64,000 bases of DNA from Ruegeria atlantica (GCF_013032505.1 NZ_WQCG01000002.1:558001-622000); one strand, 5' to 3'. Shown: positions 50,635 to 59,711, numbered from the stretch's first letter. Notes: a model not told the origin generated them from the sequence alone. Numbers and translations are program-made.

Positions 50635-52551
50635 ATGAATGATTTTACCTACGGCATTAAAGCGTACTTACATAGCAATCGCAGCTATCCCCTGGATGTC
50701 CTGCGCAGTATTTGGGATGCGCTGAAAGCTATTATTAAAGTTCCCTGGGTTATCGTAAGCATTGTGGTTTCGCCGCTCTTATCCATCCTGGCGGGGCTAG
50801 TTAAGAGGTTTGCACCTGGCCTTTGGAAACGACTGTTGCGCCCGGTCTGGGTTCGCAACTTATTCTCGCGCTTCACAATTGGCGTGTTCGGAAACGTTAC
50901 TCCACCGCGCCCGCATGCGTTTTCAATGCGAAAACCATACCCTCATTGGACGGGTATGGTGGCCCGCAATTGGACAGGTCGACACCTCCCGCCACAAATG
51001 GGATCCGAGCGTACCCGCCCAAGCCTTGACGAACTTGAGCACCTTTTCCTTCGACCCGTACCCACAGGCGCACAGATTGACGATGTACGCTCCAACCTGC
51101 TGTTCGCATCTTTTGCGCAGTGGTTTACAGACAGCTTTTTGCGTACCTCACATAAACTCCGATATGACAGTTCGGGAAACACGCAGGTCACACCCGATGG
51201 GACCTTGCGGAGGGGCCGACTTGAAGTTCAGCAGAATGGGCAGGCGCGTTATCGGCCGGACCACCACAGAGAGCGTGAAAACGACTCAAATCACGAGATC
51301 GACCTCTGCCAGATCTATGGAATGAATGCTGAGCAAACAAAGATCCTGCGGTTTTTGCCTACTGACAGTGGTTACGATGCAAGTTTGCACAAAGGCACCC
51401 TGAAATCGCAATGGATCAACGGTGAGGAGTTTCCGGCCAAGCTGCTGGAGGACGCACCTGCCGTCCCGAAGGATCAAAAAGACACAAGGCCTCGAACGCC
51501 TCTGAAATTTGATCCAAAGTTTGTCGATCTTTACGAGGACGAGAAACTGCTGAGAACGATATTTGCAAGCGCGATCAACAATCCTGAAGGGTATAACTCG
51601 TTGTTTGCCTGCGGATTAGAGCACGGAAACTCGACGCTTGGGAATTCACTCTTCAACATACTCTTTCTGCGACACCATAATCTGGTCGCGCGCAAAATCG
51701 CCGAGGGAAACCCCACCTTTGATGATGACGAGGTTTTCGAAAAAGCCCGCAATGTCATGATCGTTCTTCTGCTACAGATTGTGATCAGTGACTATGTTCG
51801 GCACATTTCACCTTTGGATCTACCCTTCAAGGTACCCCCAAGATTTGACAAGGGCCAAGATTGGTACCGTACCAACCGGATTCATTTCGAGTTCAATCTG
51901 CTTTATCGTTGGCACTCGTTGATACCGGATGTCTTTCCGTTTCTGGATGATCAAGATAAACCTGCCCGGAATTTCGCGAGTTTCCGGCACAACAACGCAT
52001 GGCTGACTGACAAAGGTTTAAAGTCTGCACTTAACCACTTTGTCGAAACGCCAGCTGGAAAGATGACTTTGGGCAATACGCCTCAAGCACTTCGCCTTGT
52101 TAAACGCGGCACACTTAAGCTAATGCGCGCGGCCGACCTTGCGGGGTACAATGATTACCGGGAACGGTTCGGACTTCATCGGGTAAAAAGCTTCGAAGAA
52201 GTGACAGGCGAAAAGGTTGTCGCCGCGGCCTTGAGGGATCTCTATGACGACAAGATCGACGACCTTGAGTTCTATGTCGGCCTCGTCGCCGAGCGACACA
52301 TACCTGGCGGAATTATGGGCGCCCTGATGTTCACCATGGTCGCGCATGACGCTCTGACCCATGCTCTGACAAACCCGTTGCTGGCCAAAGAGATGCACGT
52401 CAAACTCCGGAAAGATATGGAACCCGGGGAACACGTATTCACCCGCCAAGGGCTGAAGTTCATTCGCGACGTCGAAACTCTGCATGCCTTGGCCGCCAAT
52501 GTCGTATCGGACTTGGATAAGGACCGGCCTATCAGCTTTCGCAAGTCATGA
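50635..52551 (+). CDS. Cyclooxygenase-like heme dioxygenase (animal heme peroxidase superfamily)
   Basis: A 638-residue protein with a strong SD (AGGAGG). It lines up over most of its length with prostaglandin H synthases: LFASFAQWFTDSFLRTS, IDLCQIYGMNAEQ, LFLRHHNLVARKIAEGNPTF, ISDYVRHIS, FNLLYRWHSLIPDVF and YNDYRERFGLHRVKSFEEVT. The oxygenase Tyr (Y424) and the proximal heme His (H427) of Y-x-W-H are present. The distal Gln is Q162, but the distal His (FAQ-xxx-H in COX and peroxidases) is Asp166. The position of the aspirin Ser is not Ser (AHDAL). A hydrophobic segment at residues 33-56 suggests membrane attachment. It probably oxygenates fatty acids; peroxidase activity should be weak. Confidence 0.88.
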   Translation: MNDFTYGIKAYLHSNRSYPLDVLRSIWDALKAIIKVPWVIVSIVVSPLLSILAGLVKRFAPGLWKRLLRPVWVRNLFSRFTIGVFGNVTPPRPHAFSMRKPYPHWTGMVARNWTGRHLPPQMGSERTRPSLDELEHLFLRPVPTGAQIDDVRSNLLFASFAQWFTDSFLRTSHKLRYDSSGNTQVTPDGTLRRGRLEVQQNGQARYRPDHHRERENDSNHEIDLCQIYGMNAEQTKILRFLPTDSGYDASLHKGTLKSQWINGEEFPAKLLEDAPAVPKDQKDTRPRTPLKFDPKFVDLYEDEKLLRTIFASAINNPEGYNSLFACGLEHGNSTLGNSLFNILFLRHHNLVARKIAEGNPTFDDDEVFEKARNVMIVLLLQIVISDYVRHISPLDLPFKVPPRFDKGQDWYRTNRIHFEFNLLYRWHSLIPDVFPFLDDQDKPARNFASFRHNNAWLTDKGLKSALNHFVETPAGKMTLGNTPQALRLVKRGTLKLMRAADLAGYNDYRERFGLHRVKSFEEVTGEKVVAAALRDLYDDKIDDLEFYVGLVAERHIPGGIMGALMFTMVAHDALTHALTNPLLAKEMHVKLRKDMEPGEHVFTRQGLKFIRDVETLHALAANVVSDLDKDRPISFRKS

Positions 52552-52882
52552 GGCCACGCCTCTTCAGAGCCGTCATATGTTCAAAGTGCAGCAAAATACC
52601 ATTTGGGCTCGGAGTTGCCATTCTCTGTGACCAGTTCATTTGGCTGGTGGCGGGTCGCATTGGTGCTTCCTTTTAGCCCAAGCACCAAAGAACAGTGATC
52701 CGAGACTTCGGCGGCAAGCACGACATCAAAGGCGCTGACTGAATCTTCCCGGTTAATGACCAATGATGAAACGGATTGCAGCATCGACCGATGGCGCGTT
52801 CTGCAAATTATGTGGCGGGTGGTGCTATGAAATTCTTCAGCGTCTGGGACTATGTTGTGGTTGGATAAAAGGGAACACACTG
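52552..52882. other. Intergenic region after the cyclooxygenase-like gene
   Basis: A small hairpin GAGGC-CAC-GCCTC at 52550-52562 overlaps the stop region but lacks a T-run. No gene is visible. The last 20 bases hold the SD (AAGGGAA) of the AraC gene. Confidence 0.45.
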
Positions 52883-53884
52883 ATGCCAACGCCTAACCGG
52901 GTAAAGACTCCAGATGCCTTTTGGGACGCTCTTGGAACCCTCTCGATCAGTCGCGCGGCGCTGCTGCACGAGACCAAGCTTCCTCCGAGAGCGTTCGCGT
53001 CAGAGTCGCGCATGAGCACGAAGCAGCTCTTTGCGTTGTGGGAAGCGCTGCAGAAACTCGGGGGCGACGATATTGGGTTGGCTATAACACAAACCATGCA
53101 TGGGCCGACGCTGCCTCCCTCCTTTCTGGTCGCATTCCATGCCAAAAACATTGGGGAAGCCCTACATCGTGTTGCACGCTTCAAAGCACTTTGCGCACCC
53201 GAAGAGTTCCACGTGGCTATCGGAGACGAAGGCTGTGTTGTGACGACGGCTTAGACCTATGCCAAGCGGACGGAGCCTGATGTGTTGACGGAAGCCACCT
53301 TCACATTCCTTGTGAACATGGTGCGGGCTGGAACCGGGCATATGATCAAACCCAAGCTGGTCGAGCTGCGGCGTAGACCAAGCGAAGGGCTTGAGACTTG
53401 GTTCGATTGCCCGATCACGTGGAATGCGCCACACGCCCGTCTGATCTTTGACAAAGCCGATCTGGATATCCCCTTCACCAGTTACAATAGCGAACTTCTG
53501 GCGATGCTCGACGCCGCGCTTAAGGCCGAGAACACCACATCACTGACCGATCAGGTGCGCTGGCACCTGCGCCGCGCGCTGACGGCTGGTCGTCCAGAGC
53601 TGCGTAGTATCGCCAGCGAAATGGCCGTCAATGAACGCTCTTTGCAGCGACACCTCAAGAACGAAGGCCACAGCTTCAAATCACTTCTGTCGGACACCCG
53701 GCATCAATTGGCACGTGAGTATCTGGCTGAGCCGGATTTCGACATCAGCGAGATTGCATACTTGCTTGGCTACGAAGATCAGGGCTCGTTCTATCGTGCT
53801 TTTCAAAAGTGGGAACATCAGACGCCAGCCAAGTGGCGCTCCACACTACCGAAACGCCCGGACAAGGTGCCAATCCAAATCTGA
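52883..53884 (+). pseudogene. AraC-family regulator interrupted by an in-frame TAG
   Basis: From the ATG at 52883 (SD AAGGGAA) the frame encodes an AraC regulator of the Arabinose_bd (ToxT/ArgR-like) type, stops at TAG (53252-53254) after CVVTTA, and continues in the same frame with TYAKRTEPDVLTEATF through a complete C-terminal AraC helix-turn-helix (LRSIASEMAVNERSLQRHLK, then FDISEIAYLLGYEDQGSFYR). The halves add up to a normal 333 residues, and the site of the stop is a place where relatives may have Trp, so a single TGG to TAG change would explain it. The mutation is either real and recent or a sequencing error. An internal GTG restart at 53282 would keep the DNA-binding part. Confidence 0.8.
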
Positions 53885-53977
53885 GCCACCTCAATCACAG
53901 ATCGCACCGCCCCCTTTCGAACGGGACCGGCCCTCCGGCCCCGAACCGTGAAACTTGTTAAAATCAGGAGAACCGAT

Positions 53978-54904
53978 ATGAGCGGTCAACCAACCGAAGA
54001 GCAATTGGCGACCCTCAAGGCCGTGGCGCGCGGCCTTGTATCAATAGATGGTGAGCGTGCTCCCATTCTGGAAACTCCAAAGGACTATGGGCTTGAGTTC
54101 GAAGATGTCACCTTCCACACGGAGGATAGTGTCGAACTAGCAGCCTGGTTCATCCCGGCAGCAGGCTCCGACAAGCTCATCATCTGCAACCACCCGGCGA
54201 CGCTGAACCGCTACGGCTTTCCCGGTCACCTGAAGCCCTGGAGTGACTTCCAGAATGTCGAGGTGAAGTTTGGCAGGGTCCACAAAGCCTTGCACGACGC
54301 GGGCTACAACGTCCTTGCCTACGATCTCCGCAATCACGGTGACAGTGACGGTGTAGCGGACAATGCCTGGGGTCAGGGCTTTTCCGATGAGTACAAAGAT
54401 GTTCTGGCGGCTTTCGACTACGTCAAATCTCAGGGTCAGTTGAAAGACATGAAAATCGGCCTGTTCAATCCCTGTGCCGGTGGCAATGCCGCAATGCACG
54501 CGATGACCAAGAACCCGGAGTACTTTGAAGACGTGAAGGCGTTTGTTTGCGCGCAGCCAGCGTCCATCAATGTCATGTCGATGGTGTCTTTGGACGCGAT
54601 GGGGCTGGGCGCATTCCACGATATTCTGGGCGAAGAGATTGAGAAAATCAGAGGCGTGCCTCTGGGTAAAATGACCCCTCATCTTCACGCTAAAAACGTC
54701 ACCATGCCGACGTACATTGTGCAGAACAAAGATGATGTCTGGACGATCCCCGAAGACGTTCAGACCACTTATGATCTGATCCCGGGCGAAACCAAGAAAC
54801 TACACTGGATCGAGGACGGCGATACGCGGCGCTTCAATGGCTACAATTTCTTGGGGGAACATCCTGAAACCATGGTCGAATTCTTCGACAAGCACATGCG
54901 GTGA
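53978..54904 (+). CDS. Alpha/beta hydrolase with Cys at the nucleophile elbow
   Basis: A 308-residue alpha/beta-hydrolase fold protein: LIICNHPATLNRYGFPGH (HxG-like oxyanion region), VLAYDLRNHGDSDG, and the nucleophile elbow GLFNPCAGGN, with Cys166 where Ser is usual. An Asp/Glu is available in VQNKDDVWTIPEDV, and a C-terminal acid/base His may be in GEHPET. ATG at 53978 follows AGGAG. It lies 93 bases after the AraC regulator and is probably its target. The natural substrate is unknown; Cys nucleophiles occur in dienelactone hydrolases. It is convergent with another hydrolase of the same peculiarity. Confidence 0.8.
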   Translation: MSGQPTEEQLATLKAVARGLVSIDGERAPILETPKDYGLEFEDVTFHTEDSVELAAWFIPAAGSDKLIICNHPATLNRYGFPGHLKPWSDFQNVEVKFGRVHKALHDAGYNVLAYDLRNHGDSDGVADNAWGQGFSDEYKDVLAAFDYVKSQGQLKDMKIGLFNPCAGGNAAMHAMTKNPEYFEDVKAFVCAQPASINVMSMVSLDAMGLGAFHDILGEEIEKIRGVPLGKMTPHLHAKNVTMPTYIVQNKDDVWTIPEDVQTTYDLIPGETKKLHWIEDGDTRRFNGYNFLGEHPETMVEFFDKHMR

Positions 54905-54958
54905 CGACAAAGCGCATACGGATACTGTCAAGCGATCCGGAATTCGATCAATCATAAT

Positions 54959-54985
54959 GGCAGAGGTCACGGAATAACCTCTGCC
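54959..54985. terminator. Bidirectional terminator between convergent hydrolase genes
   Basis: A perfect 9-base stem GGCAGAGGT / ACCTCTGCC with a 9-base loop, flanked by AT-rich DNA, lies between the stops at 54904 (+) and 54994 (-). Confidence 0.65.
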
Positions 54986-54993
54986 TAATCAGT

Positions 54994-55938
54994 TTATCTG
55001 CCAAAGAACTCGGCAACTGCGTCGGTCGACGCTTTCACTGCCTCCGGCTTGTAGTAAAAGTCCACATGGCTGAACTCATCGAAAGCCAACTCCTCATGTT
55101 CGTTGGTCAACTTCGCGACAAACTGGGTGGAGCATGGCGCGGTAAAGGCCGTGCTGCTGTAAATTGTCAGGGATGGCTGCACGATCTTGTCGGCGTAAGC
55201 TTCTCCAATGGAAATCAGAGACTGCATGCCCTGATCTCCGACATGCATGTTGGTGTAGGTCGGAACCGCAACCGGGCCTTTGACCCCATCGCGCCCGTAG
55301 TAGTCATAGGATTCTCCGGCCATCGGATTGACGCCTGATCCGACAAAGTCTTCCCGGGACTGTTCATCATTCAAACCGAATGGAGCGACATAGTCTGGTT
55401 CGCCTGTTTCGTAGATCTTCTGCTTTGAGGCGTTCGAAGCTGCGATTTGTTGGTTAACCACATCACGGTCGGTCCATTGGAAGCCATCAGCGGCCATCAT
55501 GCCGGACACCATGGCGATCTTCTTGATCCGATGATCTGTCACGGCGGCGGATGCGATGATCGAGCCGCCTTGGCAAACACCAAGACCGTAAATCTCGTCA
55601 ACGAACGGCAGCGTGCCAAGATAAGACACGGCGTCCCAAGTGTTTTCGATTAGCCGGAACATATAGCGGGACTGCTTGTGCTCCCCGGGGAGCGCGGGGG
55701 AAGAGCCCATGCCGAGGTAGTCAAAACCAAGGTAGATGAAGCCCCGTGCGGCCATTTCCGGCCCGTAAGTGGCCGGGATTTGATCTTTGACCTGCGGGAA
55801 CGGGCTGGCCCCCACGATAGCTTTGTAGGTCTTGGTCTCATCAAAGCCTTCGGGCAGGTAGAGATCGCCCGCCAAATCCACGCCAAAGGATTTGAAGGTG
55901 ACTTCGTTTTTGCCCACGGTGAACTTTTGGGTTGTCAT
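54994..55938 (-). CDS. Alpha/beta hydrolase with Cys nucleophile, TetR-linked
   Basis: A 314-residue alpha/beta hydrolase of the YcjY/DLH-like kind. It begins with a beta-rich lobe (VTFKSFGVDLAGDLYLPEGF), has FDYLGMGSS after strand 4, and the nucleophile elbow GLGVCQGGS with Cys122, like the GYCLGG of dienelactone hydrolases. The C-terminal His is in FDEFSHVDFYY. The gene diverges from a TetR regulator with 119 bases between starts, and a 9-base inverted repeat lies between. Substrate unknown. Confidence 0.83.
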   Translation of the reverse strand: MTTQKFTVGKNEVTFKSFGVDLAGDLYLPEGFDETKTYKAIVGASPFPQVKDQIPATYGPEMAARGFIYLGFDYLGMGSSPALPGEHKQSRYMFRLIENTWDAVSYLGTLPFVDEIYGLGVCQGGSIIASAAVTDHRIKKIAMVSGMMAADGFQWTDRDVVNQQIAASNASKQKIYETGEPDYVAPFGLNDEQSREDFVGSGVNPMAGESYDYYGRDGVKGPVAVPTYTNMHVGDQGMQSLISIGEAYADKIVQPSLTIYSSTAFTAPCSTQFVAKLTNEHEELAFDEFSHVDFYYKPEAVKASTDAVAEFFGR

Positions 55939-55991
55939 AGTCTTGGTCCTTTCGGGGTCCGGCAGCTTTACGCCTTGCTAAAGTAAATCGT

Positions 55992-56031
55992 TGTGTTTAC
56001 TTATGGTGATGGGCAGTATTTTGTAAACACA
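55992..56031. promoter_or_regulatory. Inverted repeat in the hydrolase-tetR divergent region
   Basis: TGTGTTTAC (55992-56000) and GTAAACACA (56023-56031) are perfect inverted 9-base arms with 22 bases between. GTAAA/TTTAC words recur on both sides (55982, 56036). It is a candidate TetR operator controlling both genes. Confidence 0.5.
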
Positions 56032-56057
56032 TCTTTTTACTTTTTGAGACTGAAATC

Positions 56058-56648
56058 GTGAAACGTACTGAAAAAAAACGAAAAGATATCATTGACGCAG
56101 CCATCGATGAGTTCAAAGAACAGGGGTTTCTGGGGGCCAAGACCACCTCCATTGCCAAAAAAGCGAACGTATCGAGTCGCACGCTCTACAATCACTTCGA
56201 GAGCAAGGAAGCCCTTTTTGAGGCGATCTCACAGATCATGGTAGAGCAGAACCGGATAATGGCGCCGGTGCCCTACGACCCGGATCGTGACTTCGTTGAA
56301 CAACTGAAGGACGCTCTGTGGCGGTACATCGCGATTATAACGGACGAGACGGCCATCGGTTTAAATCGGATGGTCATCTCAGAATTGATCCGTGACCTTG
56401 ATCGGTCCCGGCAATTCTTCAGTGAAACCGCGACACATGATTACCCAATAACGAGGCTGATCAGCGAAGCCATGGACGCGGGTGTAATCCGTAAAACTGA
56501 TCCGGTTTTTGCTACCAACCAGCTTCTGGCCCTCGTAAAAAACTTCTTCTTCTGGCCGGAGTTCTTCCTCGGAGAGAACCCGACGCCCAAAGATGTATTG
56601 GACGACTGCGTCACGATGTTTCTAAAGCACTACAAAGCAGAGGAATAA
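56058..56648 (+). CDS. TetR-family regulator
   Basis: A 196-residue TetR regulator. The N-terminal helix-turn-helix is IIDAAIDEFKEQGFLGAKTT followed by SIAKKANVSSRTLYNHFESK, the strongest part of the family signature. The C-terminal ligand-binding domain is typical of the AcrR/TetR_C_7 kind (RMVISELIRDLDRSRQFFSE). It diverges from the hydrolase gene at 54994-55938 and most likely represses it. Confidence 0.9.
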   Translation: MKRTEKKRKDIIDAAIDEFKEQGFLGAKTTSIAKKANVSSRTLYNHFESKEALFEAISQIMVEQNRIMAPVPYDPDRDFVEQLKDALWRYIAIITDETAIGLNRMVISELIRDLDRSRQFFSETATHDYPITRLISEAMDAGVIRKTDPVFATNQLLALVKNFFFWPEFFLGENPTPKDVLDDCVTMFLKHYKAEE

Positions 56649-56821
56649 CGCGTCGTAGAGAAGAACAGCTTCGTATCGTATCATGGGTCTTGAAAGCTGG
56701 CTGCAGAAGTCTGCTTTGGGCAACGAGCTGGAGAAACTGCGACGCAGAATTTAAAGTATCAGTCTGCGGTGACTTTCGCAGGTAGCCTTGTACAGAACGC
56801 TGTTTGCCACGAAACTCGAAC

Positions 56822-57835
56822 TCACATCCGGTATGATCCCGGCGTCCGGTTCGTCCATTTTCGGAAAGCCCTATGGAAATTCGCCGGGGCCGAGAAGCCA
56901 GTGTCAAACGCGATTTGATCTATACTGTCCGTGCTTTGCTGCAGTGCTCGGATCGCGATATCACGGCGTAGAGCGTCTTTGATGTCCTGAAAGGATGTTC
57001 CTTCGTCTTTCAAGCGCCTGTTCAGGGTCCGAGGCGTCATTTTTAAAGCCCGGGCTGCATCCGGAAGCTGGCAAGTCTGCCATGTCGCTCCATAAAGAAA
57101 TGCTCGGACGCGAAGGCTATTTGTATGGGCGCGTGAACCAGTAAAAATCCAATCCAACGGCGCGCGCTCAAGAAACGCGGATGCCTCGGCAGGACTGCGG
57201 CTTATCAAACGGGTGAACTGGCGTGGGTCCAAGCGAATACAGGTTTGTTGGGCGTCGAACTCGACGGGGCATGGGAAGACAACCGAGTAATCTGCTGCAA
57301 ATTCCGGGCGGGCAAAGGCAAAGCAAACCGTTTGCACCGGCGTTTCAGATCCGCTGAGCCAGGATAGCAGCCCATGCGCCAACTTCAGGATCAGCATGTG
57401 GCCGAAACGCTGCGGTTGAGTCTCGCCCAAGTAGGGCACCAATGCCAACTCCACCTCGTTCGGTTTGTTCCGCAAGTCAAAATAGAAGTCATCCAGAAGC
57501 AGGTTCCAGAACGTCGAGAAGCGATAGAGAGCCGAGGTCAGGCTGCTCGCTCCGCGTTGAACCGTCACAAGATGCTGCAATGCGCGTGGCCGGATCGGTC
57601 TGCTCCAGAGACCCATCATTTCGTCCCCAGTCTCAGGCGCGGCAAGTTGATACAGCCGGGCTATTTCATTGAGTGTGACACGTTGAGTTGGTGCCATCGG
57701 ACTGGTTTGAAGGCCCGAGCGTTCAAGCAGCGAATCCAACTCTTCCACAGTGCAACGAGACCCAAGTGCATCTAGCCAATCCTGAATAAATGCCGCTGAA
57801 ACCGTCGTCAGAGAGATGGGGTCATTGCTGGTCAT
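56822..57835 (-). CDS. AraC-family regulator next to the dmd operon
   Basis: A 337-residue protein with an N-terminal Arabinose_bd domain (VQRGASSLTSALYRFSTFWN region) and a C-terminal AraC helix-turn-helix: CQLPDAARALKMTPRTLNRR, then SIDQIAFDTGFSAPANFHRA and the ending FRKWTNRTPGSYR. It diverges from the dmdC-dmdD-dmdB-dmdA operon with 112 bases between starts, so it is the best candidate for a local DMSP-responsive activator. The acrylate or methylated-sulfur ligand is inference. The regulator known from other roseobacters for dmdA is of another family (GntR). Confidence 0.88.
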   Translation of the reverse strand: MTSNDPISLTTVSAAFIQDWLDALGSRCTVEELDSLLERSGLQTSPMAPTQRVTLNEIARLYQLAAPETGDEMMGLWSRPIRPRALQHLVTVQRGASSLTSALYRFSTFWNLLLDDFYFDLRNKPNEVELALVPYLGETQPQRFGHMLILKLAHGLLSWLSGSETPVQTVCFAFARPEFAADYSVVFPCPVEFDAQQTCIRLDPRQFTRLISRSPAEASAFLERAPLDWIFTGSRAHTNSLRVRAFLYGATWQTCQLPDAARALKMTPRTLNRRLKDEGTSFQDIKDALRRDIAIRALQQSTDSIDQIAFDTGFSAPANFHRAFRKWTNRTPGSYRM

Positions 57836-57947
57836 AAGAATCTCTGCTTGGCGTAATCGGATACTATTTTGTCAAGAAATGAGCTTATCGACAATCCTTG
57901 GGGCAGATAGATGACGCGAAACCATAATGACCGCCAGGGAGCCTGGA

Positions 57948-59711
57948 ATGTTCTATCAGCCGCCCGTTCAGGATTTGATGTTTTGTGTCGAGCACTTGTC
58001 CCACTGGGAGACGGTGTCGTCGCTGGCCGCATATTCGGACTACGACTTGGAGGATATTGGTGCTGTTCTCGAAGGCTATGCCCGGTTCTGCAGTGAGCAG
58101 ATCGCGCCTCTATCTCATATTGGCGACACTTTGGGGGCCCGGTTTGACAACGGGCGCGTGACTATGCCTGAGGGCGACGCGCAGGCCTATGCACAGTTCG
58201 TCGAGATGGGTTGGCAGGCCCTGACCCACCCAGTGGAATACGGTGGCATGGGGTTGCCGCGAACTGTCGGCGCAGCAGCGGTGGAAATGCTGAATGCCGC
58301 TGATATGAGCTTTGGCCTCTGCCCACTCCTGACTGATGGGGCCATTGAGGCGCTATTGCTGACGGGTTCGGATGATCAGAAAGCCATGTACCTTGAACCG
58401 CTGATTGCTGGACGCTGGTCCGGCACGATGAACCTGACGGAACCACAGGCGGGCAGCGATCTGGGGCGCGTGGCGACCAAGGCGGTGCCACGTGCAGATG
58501 GCGATTATGGCGTCTCAGGAACGAAGATATTCATCACGTATGGCGCTCATGATCTGACCGAGAACATCATCCATTTGGTATTGGCGCGTACACCCAACGC
58601 ACCTGCCGGACCCAAAGGGTTGAGCCTGTTCATCGTTCCGCAGAAGCTTGTGGAAACGGATGGGACGGTAGGAACTGAAAATACCGTCAACTGCGTGAGC
58701 ATCGAACATAAGCTGGGTGTTCGCGCCAGCCCGACGGCAGTGCTGGAATACAAAGATGCCACAGGGTTCCTGATCGGCGAGGAAAATCGCGGGCTGGAAT
58801 ACATGTTCATCATGATGAACGCCGCACGATTTTCCGTTGGGGTGCAGGGCATTGCAACCTCTGAGCGGGCCTACCAACGTGCTCTGGCCTATGCACGCGA
58901 GCGGGTGCAAAGCCGCCCGGTGAATGGTCAGTCAAAAGACGCTGTCGCCATAATCGAACACCCGGATGTGCGCCGTATGCTCATGCGGATGCGTAGCCTG
59001 ACCGAAGGCGGACGGGCCATGGCCGCCGCGACTGCAGGGTTGCTGGACATCGCACACCATCAAGAAAGTCCCGAGATGGCTGCTCTGTCCGAATTTATGG
59101 TTCCGCTGGTTAAGGGTTTCTGTTCGGAACGCGCGGTCGAGGTCGCGTCGCTGGGCGTGCAGATTCACGGCGGCATGGGCTTTATCGAAGAAACCGGTGC
59201 CGCGCAGCATTACCGCGACGCACGTATTTTGCCGATTTATGAAGGCACCACAGCTATTCAGGCCAACGACCTTCTGGGGCGCAAGGTGATGCGCGACGGC
59301 GGTGAAACCGCACGCCATTTCGCAGCTCGGATAAAAGCAACTGAAATGGAGCTGGCTGAGGGCGATGCAACCGCGCAAGCTATTGGGACAAGCCTGAAAC
59401 AAGCGCGCCGTGCGTTTGAGACCGCATTGGATTGGATGTTGGAAAACAGCCGAAAGGATATCGACGCAACCTTTGCTGGCTCTGTTCCCTTCCTGATGCT
59501 GGCAGGCACGTTGGCGGCGGGATGGAAACTGGCGAAGGGTGCCGTGGCTGCGCAATCCGCGCTGGACGCCGGGCAGGATGCACAATTCATGACCCAGAAA
59601 ATCGCGACTGCGCTCTTCTTTGCCCAACACGTCTTGCCCGAGTGCACAACGGAACACACCCGCATCATGAACGGCTCGCGCAGCCTGCTTGACGCGGCAT
59701 TCCCCGAATAA
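57948..59711 (+). CDS. dmdC: 3-Methylmercaptopropionyl-CoA dehydrogenase
   Basis: An acyl-CoA dehydrogenase of 587 residues, longer than typical ones (about 380) because it has the extra C-terminal domain of the DmdC class. Landmarks: the start MFYQPPVQDLMFCVEHLSHW, GTMNLTEPQAGSDLGRVATK, TKIFITYGAHDL, MMNAARFSVGVQGIATSERA and ARILPIYEGTTAIQANDLLG, where the Glu-Gly-Thr precedes the FAD/base region. It oxidises MMPA-CoA to methylthioacryloyl-CoA. ATG at 57948 is preceded by GGGAGCCTGGA. It is the first gene of the operon with dmdD 21 bases downstream. Confidence 0.93.
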   Translation: MFYQPPVQDLMFCVEHLSHWETVSSLAAYSDYDLEDIGAVLEGYARFCSEQIAPLSHIGDTLGARFDNGRVTMPEGDAQAYAQFVEMGWQALTHPVEYGGMGLPRTVGAAAVEMLNAADMSFGLCPLLTDGAIEALLLTGSDDQKAMYLEPLIAGRWSGTMNLTEPQAGSDLGRVATKAVPRADGDYGVSGTKIFITYGAHDLTENIIHLVLARTPNAPAGPKGLSLFIVPQKLVETDGTVGTENTVNCVSIEHKLGVRASPTAVLEYKDATGFLIGEENRGLEYMFIMMNAARFSVGVQGIATSERAYQRALAYARERVQSRPVNGQSKDAVAIIEHPDVRRMLMRMRSLTEGGRAMAAATAGLLDIAHHQESPEMAALSEFMVPLVKGFCSERAVEVASLGVQIHGGMGFIEETGAAQHYRDARILPIYEGTTAIQANDLLGRKVMRDGGETARHFAARIKATEMELAEGDATAQAIGTSLKQARRAFETALDWMLENSRKDIDATFAGSVPFLMLAGTLAAGWKLAKGAVAAQSALDAGQDAQFMTQKIATALFFAQHVLPECTTEHTRIMNGSRSLLDAAFPE

